A DNA stretch of 52,404 nt, from assembly GCA_031547305.1 (NCBI GenBank), contig JAVBSC010000010.1, positions 1-52,404 on the forward strand, read 5' to 3'. The notes beneath the pieces are model-generated. The model searched no databases. It was not told the DNA's origin and saw only the letters and a list, made by a program, of their open reading frames with translations. Shown piece by piece: positions 17,609 to 25,693 of the stretch. The stretch's first letter is position 1. Every line of letters starts with the position of its first letter. The translations under genes and the position numbers were made by a program. Source of the stretch: JAVBSC01 sp031547305 (lineage in GTDB: Bacteria > Desulfobacterota > Desulfovibrionia > Desulfovibrionales > Desulfovibrionaceae).

Positions 17609-18265
17609 ATGATACGCAGAATCGCCGCCATAGCCATTGCCGCCATATTGACCTTTGCCGGACAGGCTTCCGCCTACCAGTTCACCCAGCTGACCGAAGG
17701 CTATTTTATGGGCAAGCTTTTGCTGGACCAGGGGGCTCAATATAACACCGTGACCGATTGGTCCTCCTTGAAGGGGTACGGCAAGGTCGACCTGACCGTG
17801 CTGGGCAATGAATCTTCCTGGAAGAACAGCATCGGCCAGAAGAGCGGCGCTTACTCCTCCATAGCCACGGCCGCCCAGCTCGGCGCCTCCTCCACTCCGC
17901 TGACCTTCAGCGGCCTGGATTTCTCCACCCTGGCTTTTCAACGCGAACATACCCCTTACGGCGGCGCTCCCTCCATACTTACCCTTACCAACGACAACCT
18001 GGGCGCCAACCGCAGCGGCAACAAGGCCATGATGGCGTTCATGCTCACTTCCGGCTGGAACGGCCTTAGCGCCGGCACCATCCTGGTCTGCCTGGAAGAC
18101 ATGTTCGACTTCACCGGCCAGTACCACACGCAGTGGACGGATTTTGACTATAACGATCTGATCATCGCCATCAGTCCCACGGCTGCCACGCCTATCCCCG
18201 GCGCGGTCTGGCTGCTGGGTTCCGGTCTGGCCGGCCTCATGACCCTTCGCCGCCGCTACGCTTAA
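17609..18265 (+). CDS. Exported protein with VPLPA/PEP-CTERM-like sorting signal (2)
   Basis: 218 residues: a signal peptide (MIRRIAAIAIAAILTFAGQASA), a secreted body, then TPIPGAVWLLGSGLAGLM followed by an Arg cluster at the extreme C-terminus. This tail is nearly the same as in the protein at 15338. An acidic stretch before it (FTGQYHTQWTDFDYNDLII) resembles the end of DUF4114-type domains and corresponds to DFDNND in the first protein, so the two are probably distant paralogues. A TATAAT element at 17503-17508 could be its -10 box. It likely acts in the cell envelope or an extracellular matrix after exosortase processing; no exosortase gene is in the window. Confidence 0.78.
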   Translation: MIRRIAAIAIAAILTFAGQASAYQFTQLTEGYFMGKLLLDQGAQYNTVTDWSSLKGYGKVDLTVLGNESSWKNSIGQKSGAYSSIATAAQLGASSTPLTFSGLDFSTLAFQREHTPYGGAPSILTLTNDNLGANRSGNKAMMAFMLTSGWNGLSAGTILVCLEDMFDFTGQYHTQWTDFDYNDLIIAISPTAATPIPGAVWLLGSGLAGLMTLRRRYA

Positions 18266-18280
18266 TAAATAATGGTATTC

Positions 18281-18295
18281 GCGGGCAAGGCCCGT
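18281..18295. repeat. Short dispersed palindromic repeat (copy B)
   Basis: gcgggcaaggcccgt, with flanking tacactccgta, matches the core of the repeats near 34771 and 38359. It lies just after the stop of the second sorting-signal gene. Confidence 0.4.
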
Positions 18296-18312
18296 ACACT
18301 CCGTATTTTAGG

Positions 18313-18340
18313 GCCCCTGCAAAGGGGCTTTAATTTTTTG
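18313..18340 (+). terminator. Rho-independent terminator
   Basis: gcccct (18313-18318) pairs with aggggc (18323-18328) over a gcaa tetraloop, followed by tttaatttttt. It ends the transcript of the second sorting-signal gene. The remaining bases up to 18588 hold no gene that I can support. Confidence 0.7.
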
Positions 18341-18588
18341 TCCGCGGAACACTTCGGCTTCCCGGTTCCTCGGATGGTGAACAAACTATTGAAACATTAT
18401 GTAAAGTTTTAAATTTTTCCACCAACTCACTGGGCCAGCGATTATCGCCGCCGTGAAGCGCCGGAGCGGGCGTGCCTTTTGCCGGCAAACTGAGCCGCCG
18501 CCGTTCCACAAAGCGGAACAGCGGCGGCGTAGGACCTGGGGCCAGTGGCCCCAGGCGGGGTTTGGGAGCGGCCCAACTTTAATACTTC

Positions 18589-18843
18589 CTAAAAATCGAA
18601 AAGATCTCCCAGGAAGCCGCCTTTTTTCTTTTTGTATCTGGGATCGTGCTCCCGATATTCTCGGCGTTCGCCGTCTTGATGGGCCGGCCTTTGCGGAGGC
18701 GCAGCCTGAGCGGATCTTTCAATGATCTTGTCCAACTCGCCGCGATCCAGCCAGACCCCCCGGCACTCAGGGCAATAATCGATTTCCACTCCCTGTCGGT
18801 CGCTCATGACCAGATCCACCTGCTTGCACACCGGGCATTTCAT
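18589..18843 (-). CDS. TFIIB-type zinc-ribbon protein
   Basis: 84 residues. The N-terminus MKCPVCKQVDL and the following DYCPECRGVWLDRGEL form two C-P-x-C knuckles of the zf-TFIIB family, with the conserved G-V-W-L-D-x-G-E-L segment. The C-terminal half is polar and basic and ends in GGFLGDLFDF. The start at 18843 has an excellent ribosome site (aggagggtga). Proteins of this kind are common, small and mostly uncharacterised; metal binding is clear and the function is not. It lies downstream of the acyl-CoA synthetase gene, separated by a palindromic hairpin. Confidence 0.8.
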   Translation of the reverse strand: MKCPVCKQVDLVMSDRQGVEIDYCPECRGVWLDRGELDKIIERSAQAAPPQRPAHQDGERREYREHDPRYKKKKGGFLGDLFDF

Positions 18844-18898
18844 GCTCACCCTCCTGTTGCTGAAGGCATAAAAATAAAAGACACAGACTCCCACGCGG

Positions 18899-18916
18899 TC
18901 CCCGCCTGCGCGGGGA
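18899..18916. repeat. Single palindromic hairpin resembling dispersed intergenic repeats
   Basis: tccccgc (18899-18905) pairs with gcgggga (18910-18916) and is followed by taacggggaatcc. The form is like the widespread proteobacterial cccgc/gcggg intergenic repeats. It sits between the synthetase stop and the zinc-ribbon gene. Confidence 0.4.
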
Positions 18917-19014
18917 TAACGGGGAATCCATGTCTTTTCCGCCTTTTGTTGCCAAAAACATCTCCCGTTATAATGAATAGGTAATCCAATACGGCAGGGG
19001 AATGGCTCGGGCAA

Positions 19015-21405
19015 TTATTCTTTGCGCGGCCGTTCCGCGTTCAAGCGGGATTCTATATACAGCGAGAGCGTGGCGATGGCGCTGTCGCTGGTGGAAAACA
19101 CCGGCACACCGGCTTCTTTGAGCATTTTACGCATGGGGTCGAACAGTTCGCCGCCTTCCACAACGGCCACCACCGGCTTGTCCGTTTCTTTGGTCAGAGA
19201 AATCAGCATGCTGGCCACGCTTTGCGGGGAGCTAAGATCTCTTTGTGGACGCTCTTCGTCCGGCATGCTCAGGATGTTGGGAGAAAGGGGGTCCATCCCC
19301 AGCGCCAGAGCCTGGATGTTCTCATCCGCCAGCACGATGCGGGCCGCTTCAATGTGCGTTTCGTCATCAGCCGCCGGGTTGATGTCCAGGGGGTTCTGGA
19401 TTGTCACCAGCTTGTCCAGCTTTTTGGCGATCAGCAGCTCTTTGAGGGATTCTTTAGTCTTGGGCGAGAACTCGCCTAAAGCCATGGAATAGTCATCCGA
19501 GCGCAGGGAATCCGCCATGCCCACGGCCTCAAATCCCGCTCCGCTTACCGCCGCGATGTTCCGGCCCCGGATTTTTTTGTGGGCAAAGGAACTGGCCATG
19601 TGCAGCAGGCTCTGAAATTCCGTGAAGGTGCGGGCGATGAACGCGCCGGCGTTGCGCATGCAGCTCTCGCAGACCATGTAGTCCCCGGCCAGGGAGGCGG
19701 TGTGTCCGCTGGTGGCGCTTTTGCCTTCCGGAGTGCGCCCGACCTTGTAAAAGACCACCTGCTTTCCGGCCCGCGTGGCCTCCCGAGCGGCTCTGGCAAA
19801 GTCCAGGCCGTCCAGGTCCTTAAATCCTTCCGCGTACACGGCGATGACGTCCACGGTATCCGCCGCGCTGAAGTAGCGCATCATGTCGCCTAGGGTCAGG
19901 TCCGTCTGGTTGCCCATGGAGACCATATAGGCCGGGGCAAGTTCCGGGGCCTGGCTGGCCCGGCTGAGCATAAAGGCGCCGCTCTGGCTGATCAGGGCCG
20001 TGCGCGCATAGGGCGCGTTTGGATCACGTGGGTATTTGCTCTTGGGGATGAACCAGGTGTCGTATCCGCCGGGGCGGGAAATAACGCCCATGCAGTTGGC
20101 CCCCAGAAACACCGGCCCGCCGCCTTCCTTGGCATGCTCCTTCTCAATGCGCCCGATCATGCCGGCGGCCAGATCCTTGCTGTCCTCGGTTTCTCCTATG
20201 CCTCCGGGTATGAGCATGACGCTCTGGGCGGCCTGGTGCTTCAGCACGTCGTCCACCAGTTCCGGCACCTGCTCCGCGCTAATGGCCACCACAAAAAGAT
20301 CCAGCGGCTTTTCAAGCGCGGCCAGATCCGGCACGCAGCGCGCTCCGGCTATTCCTTCCTCACCTTTGCGGATGACCGTGACGTTTTGGGCCGGGAACCC
20401 GGCGGCCAGGACGTTGTCCAGGATAATCCGGCCAAAATTCTTGCGGGTGCTGGACACCCCGATGATGCCTATGCTTTGCGGGTGCAGGAGCCGGTCAATG
20501 CGCTGGATGGGCCGTCCGGCCCGCTTGGCCTGGGGCGGGGAAAACCGGCAGCTCCCGTCCAGGGGCATCATCATGAAGTTCATGAAGGCAAAGGGGTTGA
20601 TTTCCAACTCGTCAATGTAAAACGGGGCTTCCGGATTATGTTCGGAAAAATGGTTCCCCATGCGGATGAAGGACTCAACGCACTCGACGATCTGCTCGTC
20701 CGTCACCAGACGGCGGCCACCCCGGCTCAGGCCGGCCAGTTTGCGGTAGGAGACTGTGGCCCGGAACAGCTCAAAAAAGCTCTCGCCGTCGGTCATGGCC
20801 GTGGAAGCGGCCACAATGGCCCGGCCCTTGCGGAAGTGTTCGGCGTAAAGCTCCGTATCCGTGCCGCCCAGTCCGGCGCTGACGATCATGCCGAATTCTC
20901 TGGTGCGCCGCAGGCCAACAATCAATTCGTTGCCAAAAGCCGCGGAATCCTGCGGCATGAACTGCACCTGGATGACGCCTTGAATATCGCCGGCGATGGC
21001 CTTGACCAGTTCGTGCTCCGGCAGGCGCTTGTAGTTTTCCGGGGCGTGCTCGCGGTCCGCCAGGATCAGTTCCGCGTATTTTTCCGGTACTTCCTGAAGC
21101 ATGCGGCGCACGCCGGAGCGTACGCCCTGCGGAGTTTTGGGCACTATGCGCACCCCGCCAACCTCGGTTTTGTGCACGATGTTCGGTGATACTATTTTCA
21201 GAACCGCTTTCTCGCCGGGGAAGGACATTACGGCCTCATCCTCGATCTTTGTTCCTTTTGGGATGAACCGGGTTCCGGGCGCGGTTTCCGCCCCGGAAAT
21301 GCTGAGCAGCCGGTAGACTTCGTGCTCGAACAGGACGTTACGCCCCTGGTCGCGGGCTTGGTTGAAAAGTTCAGTAATTCCCGGATAGTCTATGTATACT
21401 TCCAT
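19015..21405 (-). CDS. Acyl-CoA synthetase, ADP-forming (fused beta-alpha)
   Basis: 796 residues. The first 230 form an ATP-grasp domain (KAVLKIVSPNIVHKTEVGGV, typical of the beta part), followed by a CoA-binding Rossmann domain (IGIIGVSSTRKNFG near 315) and the succinyl-CoA-ligase-like domains with SGHTASLAG near 565, where the histidine is the phosphorylated residue. The order beta then alpha is one of the known fused arrangements. The reaction couples an acyl-CoA, ADP and phosphate to acid, CoA and ATP, or the reverse. In this organism it could make ATP from acetyl-CoA or activate acids made by the aldehyde pathway; the substrate is not determined by sequence. A ribosome site aaaggtg precedes the ATG. 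Confidence 0.85.
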   Translation of the reverse strand: MEVYIDYPGITELFNQARDQGRNVLFEHEVYRLLSISGAETAPGTRFIPKGTKIEDEAVMSFPGEKAVLKIVSPNIVHKTEVGGVRIVPKTPQGVRSGVRRMLQEVPEKYAELILADREHAPENYKRLPEHELVKAIAGDIQGVIQVQFMPQDSAAFGNELIVGLRRTREFGMIVSAGLGGTDTELYAEHFRKGRAIVAASTAMTDGESFFELFRATVSYRKLAGLSRGGRRLVTDEQIVECVESFIRMGNHFSEHNPEAPFYIDELEINPFAFMNFMMMPLDGSCRFSPPQAKRAGRPIQRIDRLLHPQSIGIIGVSSTRKNFGRIILDNVLAAGFPAQNVTVIRKGEEGIAGARCVPDLAALEKPLDLFVVAISAEQVPELVDDVLKHQAAQSVMLIPGGIGETEDSKDLAAGMIGRIEKEHAKEGGGPVFLGANCMGVISRPGGYDTWFIPKSKYPRDPNAPYARTALISQSGAFMLSRASQAPELAPAYMVSMGNQTDLTLGDMMRYFSAADTVDVIAVYAEGFKDLDGLDFARAAREATRAGKQVVFYKVGRTPEGKSATSGHTASLAGDYMVCESCMRNAGAFIARTFTEFQSLLHMASSFAHKKIRGRNIAAVSGAGFEAVGMADSLRSDDYSMALGEFSPKTKESLKELLIAKKLDKLVTIQNPLDINPAADDETHIEAARIVLADENIQALALGMDPLSPNILSMPDEERPQRDLSSPQSVASMLISLTKETDKPVVAVVEGGELFDPMRKMLKEAGVPVFSTSDSAIATLSLYIESRLNAERPRKE

Positions 21406-21651
21406 GCGTGGGCACCTTTCTTGCGGTGTGTTTTACTCGCCGCCGGGCGACTGCTTCAGGACATGGTTCTTCAGGCCCGGTGCGGATGTTAAGGCCCTGT
21501 TCGTGTATATTGCGGCGGGGGAGTTAGTCAAGATGTCCTGGCTGCTTGCGGCCGGCTATGGATTAAGGGTATGGAAAACTTCGGAAGGTCGCGTTGCAAT
21601 TTTTAGCTGCCCGTTCGGAGCTTTTTCTGAACCGGGCGCGGGAGCGTTGTT

Positions 21652-22653
21652 GTGAGCATAACCGTTTCTTTTGCGGAAGCCTCGGACCTGGGCGTACGGG
21701 CGCTGATTCGGCACCGGGTCAGCCGGGAAAGCGCCGTTATAACCGTTGCCGCGCTTTTGCGCGCTGAAAAAGAGGGCATACCCACGCACGGTTTTTCGCG
21801 TATCCCGTATTACGCGGCCCAGGCCGCCAGCGGCAAGCTGGACGGTTTGGCCGTGCCGCAAGTGAGCCGGCCCAAGCCCGGCCTGGTTCTGGCGGACGCG
21901 CGGGCCGGTTTTGCCTTCAGCGCTTTTGCCGCCGGCCTGCCGGCGGTGGCGCAGGCCGCCAGGGAGCAGGGCGCGGCCGCATTGTGCATAAGCAATTCGC
22001 ACCACGCCGGAGTTATGGGCTTTCCAGTGAGCGATCTGGCCGCTCAGGGCCTGGTGGCCCTGTGCTGCTCCAACAGCCCGGCCGCCCTGGCTCCTTTTGG
22101 CGGCACAACCATGACCTTCGGCACCAACCCCTTGGCTCTGGCCTGCCCGCGCGAAAATGCCCCGCCCCTGGTGATCGATTTGTCCATGGGGCTTATGGCC
22201 AGGGGCAAAATCCTTCAGGCCGCGAAAAACGGCGGGCAGCTGCCGGAGGGCGCGGCCGTGGACGCGGAGGGCAGGCCGACGCGGGACCCCAACAAAGCGC
22301 TGCAAGGGGCCATGCTTCCTTTTGGCGGGGCCAAAGGGTCCGCCCTGGCCCTGTTGGTGGAAATTCTGGCCGCCGCGCTCACCGGCGCCTCCTTCGGCTT
22401 TGAGGCCACGTCTTTTTTTACGGCCGAAGGCGAGGCCCCGCGCATCGGGCAGAGCTTTTTCGTAATTGATCCGGAGGCGGCCGGCGGTCCGGGCTTTACC
22501 GCCAGGTTGGCGCGGCTGCTGGACTTCATCCAGGCCCAGCCCGGCACGCGCCTGCCGGGCGACCGCCGCCTGAACCTGAGCCGCAAGGCCGAGGCGGCCG
22601 GCAGGATCGCCTTGCCGGAGGATTTGCACAAGCAGCTTTTGGAAATGGTGTAA
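21652..22653 (+). CDS. Malate/L-lactate dehydrogenase family oxidoreductase (Ldh_2)
   Basis: 333 residues from GTG 21652, with ggagcg upstream. It shows the hallmarks of the Ldh_2 family: G-I-x-T-H-G-F near residue 42, the SNSHHAGVMG stretch with the catalytic histidine near 118, the GTNPLALACP nucleotide segment and PFGGAKGSALALLVEIL near the C-terminus. Members reduce or oxidise 2-hydroxy acids such as malate, lactate, sulfolactate or ureidoglycolate with NAD(P). Sulfolactate would fit a sulfidogen, but nothing in the neighbours confirms it. The gene stands alone, divergent from the synthetase, and ends at a strong terminator. Confidence 0.85.
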   Translation: MSITVSFAEASDLGVRALIRHRVSRESAVITVAALLRAEKEGIPTHGFSRIPYYAAQAASGKLDGLAVPQVSRPKPGLVLADARAGFAFSAFAAGLPAVAQAAREQGAAALCISNSHHAGVMGFPVSDLAAQGLVALCCSNSPAALAPFGGTTMTFGTNPLALACPRENAPPLVIDLSMGLMARGKILQAAKNGGQLPEGAAVDAEGRPTRDPNKALQGAMLPFGGAKGSALALLVEILAAALTGASFGFEATSFFTAEGEAPRIGQSFFVIDPEAAGGPGFTARLARLLDFIQAQPGTRLPGDRRLNLSRKAEAAGRIALPEDLHKQLLEMV

Positions 22654-22717
22654 TTCCATTCAGAATAGAAATTGTCATAATTTTTATTCTGAATTGGAAT
22701 GCGGCGCAAGAACGCCA

Positions 22718-22760
22718 AAAGCCGTCCAGCCGCTTGAGCGACAGGACGGCTTTGTTTTTC
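22718..22760. terminator. Bidirectional terminator
   Basis: aaagccgtcc (22718-22727) pairs with ggacggcttt (22744-22753), with Ts following on the plus strand and As preceding. A weaker inverted repeat built from attcagaata and tattctgaat lies just before it at about 22660-22693. It separates the rightward dehydrogenase from the leftward lipoprotein genes. Confidence 0.75.
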
Positions 22761-22768
22761 AAAAGTGT

Positions 22769-23194
22769 TTACTCTTCCAGGTGAGCTTGCAGGAACATGG
22801 ACTTTGACAGAGCGTCAAAGAACTGCTGGTAAGTGGTGGGATCCTCCACCGGGTAAATGTTGTATTGGGCGTTAGCTCTCACGGTCATGCGGTTTTCCGC
22901 CCGTTGAATAACGTTTATGGTCATGCGCAGGCGGTAGCCGGAGAGTTTTGTGGCGCTCACCGCGCCCATCTCAAAAGACGCCTTGTCTATGACAAACCCC
23001 AGATCCTGCAAAGTGTCCATGACGCTTTCCATGGTCTTTTTCTTGTCATTTGTTTCAAAGTAGCGGGTCTGCATTTGACGCAGCTTGAGCTGGGATTCCC
23101 CGCCGGAATCCATAACGCCCTGCCGGGCGTTCACCGCGCAGCCGCCGGCCGCGATCGAGAGCAAAAGAAGCAGGATCAGCGTTGTCTTTTTCAT
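22769..23194 (-). CDS. Small lipoprotein, paralogue of its upstream neighbour
   Basis: 141 residues with a lipoprotein signal (MKKTTLILLLLLSIAAGGC) and lipidated Cys near 19. The body contains RQMQTRYFET followed by a segment with TLQDLGFVID, which closely matches RQIQTRRFET and VYQDLGFTLD in the next lipoprotein. It also ends in the same way (QFFDALSKSMFLQAHLEE against EFFDKLSQAVFLEAHEI), so the two are tandem duplicates, this one lacking the middle region. Its ATG overlaps the stop of the upstream gene by 4 bases, so they are co-translated. I do not recognise a named function; an outer-membrane or periplasmic role is likely. Confidence 0.75.
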   Translation of the reverse strand: MKKTTLILLLLLSIAAGGCAVNARQGVMDSGGESQLKLRQMQTRYFETNDKKKTMESVMDTLQDLGFVIDKASFEMGAVSATKLSGYRLRMTINVIQRAENRMTVRANAQYNIYPVEDPTTYQQFFDALSKSMFLQAHLEE

Positions 23195-23922
23195 ATCTCG
23201 TGCGCCTCCAGAAAGACCGCCTGTGAAAGTTTGTCAAAAAATTCCTTGTACAATTCCGGATCCTTGATTTGCTCGGTCAAAGTAATTTGGCCGGCGGTAT
23301 TGTAAACGACACGCTGAAAGGTCACCCGCACGGTGGATTCGCCGCTGCCTTCTTTTACCTGGGCCAGCCTGGTCAGATCTTCCCCCAGGGACTTGGCCGC
23401 GTCTCCGGCGATTTTGGCTGCCACCCGGTCGCTGACCTCGGCCGGGAATTTGTCCTTCAGACCTTCGGAAATGGCTTTGGATAGCTTGGTTTCTATGGAC
23501 TGGATTTTTTCCGGCGAAAGTTTGGTTTCCACCCGGCTCTCCGGTTTGGCGCCTTCCAGTTCGCGCATGACCATGGAGACGCGGATAATTTGATCCCGGT
23601 CCACATGGGCCACCGCGCCGGTAAGGGCGGCCACCAGGATAGCGCCGGCTATTTGCGCGCCACTGGTGGCGTCACGGTGCTTGGAGCCAACAATTACCCC
23701 CAGGGTGTACTCGGATTCGTCAAGGGTAAAGCCCAGATCCTGGTAGACGGAAGATGCGGCGCTGAGCATGGCCTGATAGTTGGCGGTTTCAAAGCGGCGG
23801 GTCTGTATTTGTCGATCCGCCAGAGTCTGCGGGGTAATTTGAGTTGCCCCCGGCGGTACCTGAGCCGCGCAGGCGCAAGATAAAGAACAGCAGAGAATTA
23901 GCGCTAAAAGCCGTGTTTTCAT
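23191..23922 (-). CDS. Lipoprotein with duplicated family domain and long helical insert
   Basis: 243 residues with a lipoprotein signal peptide (MKTRLLALILCCSLSCAC). Residues 35-80 carry the RQIQTRRFET...VYQDLGFTLDESEYTLG block shared with the following gene. Residues 85-105 are a hydrophobic Gly/Ala stretch (AGAILVAALTGAVAHV). A charged helical part follows (about 130-195), with repeated SPEKIQSIETKLSKAI-like pattern, and then the shared C-terminal block. The organisation suggests an envelope protein with one membrane-active segment. It is the middle gene of a three-lipoprotein cluster whose first member has a BamE/SmpA fold. The function is unknown. Confidence 0.72.
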   Translation of the reverse strand: MKTRLLALILCCSLSCACAAQVPPGATQITPQTLADRQIQTRRFETANYQAMLSAASSVYQDLGFTLDESEYTLGVIVGSKHRDATSGAQIAGAILVAALTGAVAHVDRDQIIRVSMVMRELEGAKPESRVETKLSPEKIQSIETKLSKAISEGLKDKFPAEVSDRVAAKIAGDAAKSLGEDLTRLAQVKEGSGESTVRVTFQRVVYNTAGQITLTEQIKDPELYKEFFDKLSQAVFLEAHEI

Positions 23923-23950
23923 GAATATTACCCGGTTGTTAAGGTGGCGG

Positions 23951-24361
23951 CTAGAAGCTGGACTGGCGGTAAGAATAATCCCGTACCTTCATTTGTTCGT
24001 CGAATTTTATGATGATCGTCAGAGTGCGCTGGGAAGAGGAAGAGGCGCCGCTTTGTCCGCTCACACCGGCAACAATGATCCACAGGCCGCCGCTGGAACT
24101 GGAGTGCGCCCGCTCCGTGGATACTTTGTCATAGACCCAGGTTTCGCGGCGCATGGAGTCAGAGGTAACCATATTGGGAGAGCCCAGCACGCTGACGACC
24201 TCATCCCCGGACATGCCGATTTTTATTTCCCGTTGCACAGTGCCAACAGAGATTCTGTCGCTGGAATCGCCGCTTACGGCGTCTTTGTGCGACTGGGCGG
24301 AGGCGCATCCGAAAAGCGTCAGGCAAAAAAGAGCCAGAAAGGTGAGTGAGAGTTTGTTCAT
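23951..24361 (-). CDS. SmpA/OmlA (BamE-like) domain lipoprotein
   Basis: 136 residues. A lipobox ending LTLFGC places the lipidated Cys near 19. The segment REIKIGMSGDEVVSVLGSPNMV is the characteristic helix-turn of SmpA/OmlA (BamE) domains, followed by ETWVYD and a final strand (RTLTIIIKFDEQMKVRDYSY). A Ser/Gly-rich loop (AHSSSSGG and SGASSSS) interrupts the fold. BamE proteins support outer-membrane protein assembly, but stand-alone BamE-like lipoproteins are also common, and the gene is not with other bam genes. It has a strong ribosome site (aaggagctgcc) and leads the trio. Confidence 0.8.
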   Translation of the reverse strand: MNKLSLTFLALFCLTLFGCASAQSHKDAVSGDSSDRISVGTVQREIKIGMSGDEVVSVLGSPNMVTSDSMRRETWVYDKVSTERAHSSSSGGLWIIVAGVSGQSGASSSSQRTLTIIIKFDEQMKVRDYSYRQSSF

Positions 24362-24727
24362 GGCAGCTCCTTGTGATAATGCATCTTGTATAGTTGATAT
24401 CCTATTGTGATTCCTTGCTTTGTATCCTAGCAGTTATAATTTGAATAAGCAATAAATAACCACGCCGGCGGATGGGTTTCATATAAAGAATATTACCACC
24501 TTCGCTGCGTCCGGGACTTTGCTGCATCTAAGGCCATGACAATCCAGGAACTCACTGAAATTTCCGCATACCCCCTCCTGACAGGGAATTCCTGAAAATA
24601 TCCCCCCGGCAGGCCGTCAGGTGCGGCTTTTTGGCCCGGTTAATTACTCCGCGCCTAGCCGGGGAAATTTTTACGCCTGTGCCTGGTCCTCGGGCGGCAG
24701 TTCCGGCACATAGACCGTCTTGGCGTT
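24362..24727. other. Spacer between the lipoprotein trio and the integrase remnant
   Basis: The right-hand promoter region of the lipoprotein genes lies at 24362-24450 and is AT-rich. The rest has no supported gene. In frame with, and just after, the stop of the chimera the minus strand continues NAKTVYVPELPPEDQAQA and then stops (24656-24727), which may be the end of a former gene. Confidence 0.35.
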
Positions 24728-25408
24728 TTACCAGTCGGTATGTTCGTTTTCCGCCACCCAAAGGTCGTAGGCCTGTTGCAGGTTCAGCCAGAGCTCCGGT
24801 GTACTGGAAAAGGCGCGGGAAAGGCGCAGGGCCATGTCCGGGGTTACGCTGGCCCGCATGCTCGGGAAAAGATAGCGGGTGTGCCCTGTGAATGGTTGAA
24901 GTTCTTGGAGAATTTTCACCACCTGATGAGACAGGGGAACAATGTGTTGCGCCTTCATTTTCATTTTTTCGGCGGGGATGCGCCATTCAGGGGCGTCGCC
25001 GCCAAGGGTGAACTCTTCCCACTCCGCTCGGCGCAGCTCGCCAGGCCGCACGAACAGATAAGGAGCTATGCGCAAGGCGGAACGCACAACTTCATTGCCT
25101 GTATACCCGCCAATATTTCGCAGCAACGCGCCGATAGCTTTTGGCTCCTTGATGCTGGCGAAATTTCGCACGGCCTTGGGAGTCAGAGCATCCTTTAGTC
25201 CGGCGGCTGGGTCGTACTCCGCCCGGCCTGTGGCAATGGCATAGCGGAAGATTTGCCCGCAGGTTTGACGCATTTTCTTGGCGGCGCTGGGAGCGTCCCG
25301 GCTCTCAATGCGGCGGAGGGCGTCCAGAAGAATAGGCGGTGTGACATTGTTCACGGCCAGGGCGCCTATCAGCGGGAACAAATCTTTCTCGAGGTAACCG
25401 CCAGGCGC
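24728..25408 (-). pseudogene. Truncated phage-type integrase fused in frame to a HigA-like antitoxin tail
   Basis: The frame opens after a stop at about 25409 with YLEKDLFPLIGALAV, the point where the catalytic region of P4-type tyrosine integrases begins; their N-terminal arm is absent. It continues with typical phrases (KKMRQTCGQIFRYAIATGRAEYDPA, RPGELRRAEWEEF) that include the first catalytic Arg. At about residue 175, after RYLFPSMR, the sequence changes to SVTPDMALRLSRAF and STPELWLNLQQAYDLW, which is the C-terminal part of HigA antitoxins. The H-x-x-R and catalytic Tyr regions of the integrase are lost, so recombination is not expected. It lies next to a tRNA-Leu gene, the usual target of such integrases, so it is the scar of a deleted island. 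Confidence 0.75.
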
Positions 25409-25534
25409 TTACGGCTGTAGGCCGTCCCTTATTTGGGGGTAACATTTTTTTGATCTCTGAACCTACCCCGTAAGTTACCCCGGAAGTAGGGGTATGTCCG
25501 TAGGCTTTGCGAGACTACCTGAGGCAAAAGGGAA

Positions 25535-25568
25535 GTCCGAAACTCTTGTTATTTAAAGAGTTTCGGAC
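25535..25568. terminator. Inverted repeat at the 3' side of tRNA-Leu
   Basis: gtccgaaactctt (25535-25547) pairs perfectly with aagagtttcggac (25556-25568). A T-run follows on the plus strand, and ttccctttt on the minus strand. It can end transcription of the tRNA gene or of the decayed island on either strand. Confidence 0.6.
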
Positions 25569-25595
25569 TTTTTGAGACTTCATGAGTCTATAATT

Positions 25596-25680
25596 TGGTA
25601 GCCAGGGAGGGATTCGAACCCTCAAGCCCGTAGGGCACTTGATTTTGAGTCAAGCGCGTATACCATTTCGCCACCCGGCC
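25596..25680 (-). tRNA. tRNA-Leu (anticodon CAA)
   Basis: The minus strand folds as a class II tRNA: acceptor GGCCGGG with CCTGGCT, D-stem GCG/CGC, anticodon stem CTTGA/TCAAG with loop CTCAAAA giving anticodon CAA, a long variable arm (GCCC-TAC-GGGC), T-stem GAGGG/CCCTC with TTCGAAT, discriminator A and an encoded CCA. The first acceptor pair is a G-U. It lies between lon and the integrase remnant. Confidence 0.93.
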
Positions 25681-25693
25681 GGAAGCGAGTCTT

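Noticed and set aside
18890..18935. CRISPR repeat (cccgcctgcgcgggg resembles a type I-E repeat core)
   Set aside because: It occurs once, with no spacer-repeat periodicity and no cas genes; it fits a dispersed intergenic palindrome.
24552..24986. 144-codon minus-strand frame
   Set aside because: It lies across the 3' end of the integrase-HigA frame in another reading frame and has no similarity; it is a shadow.
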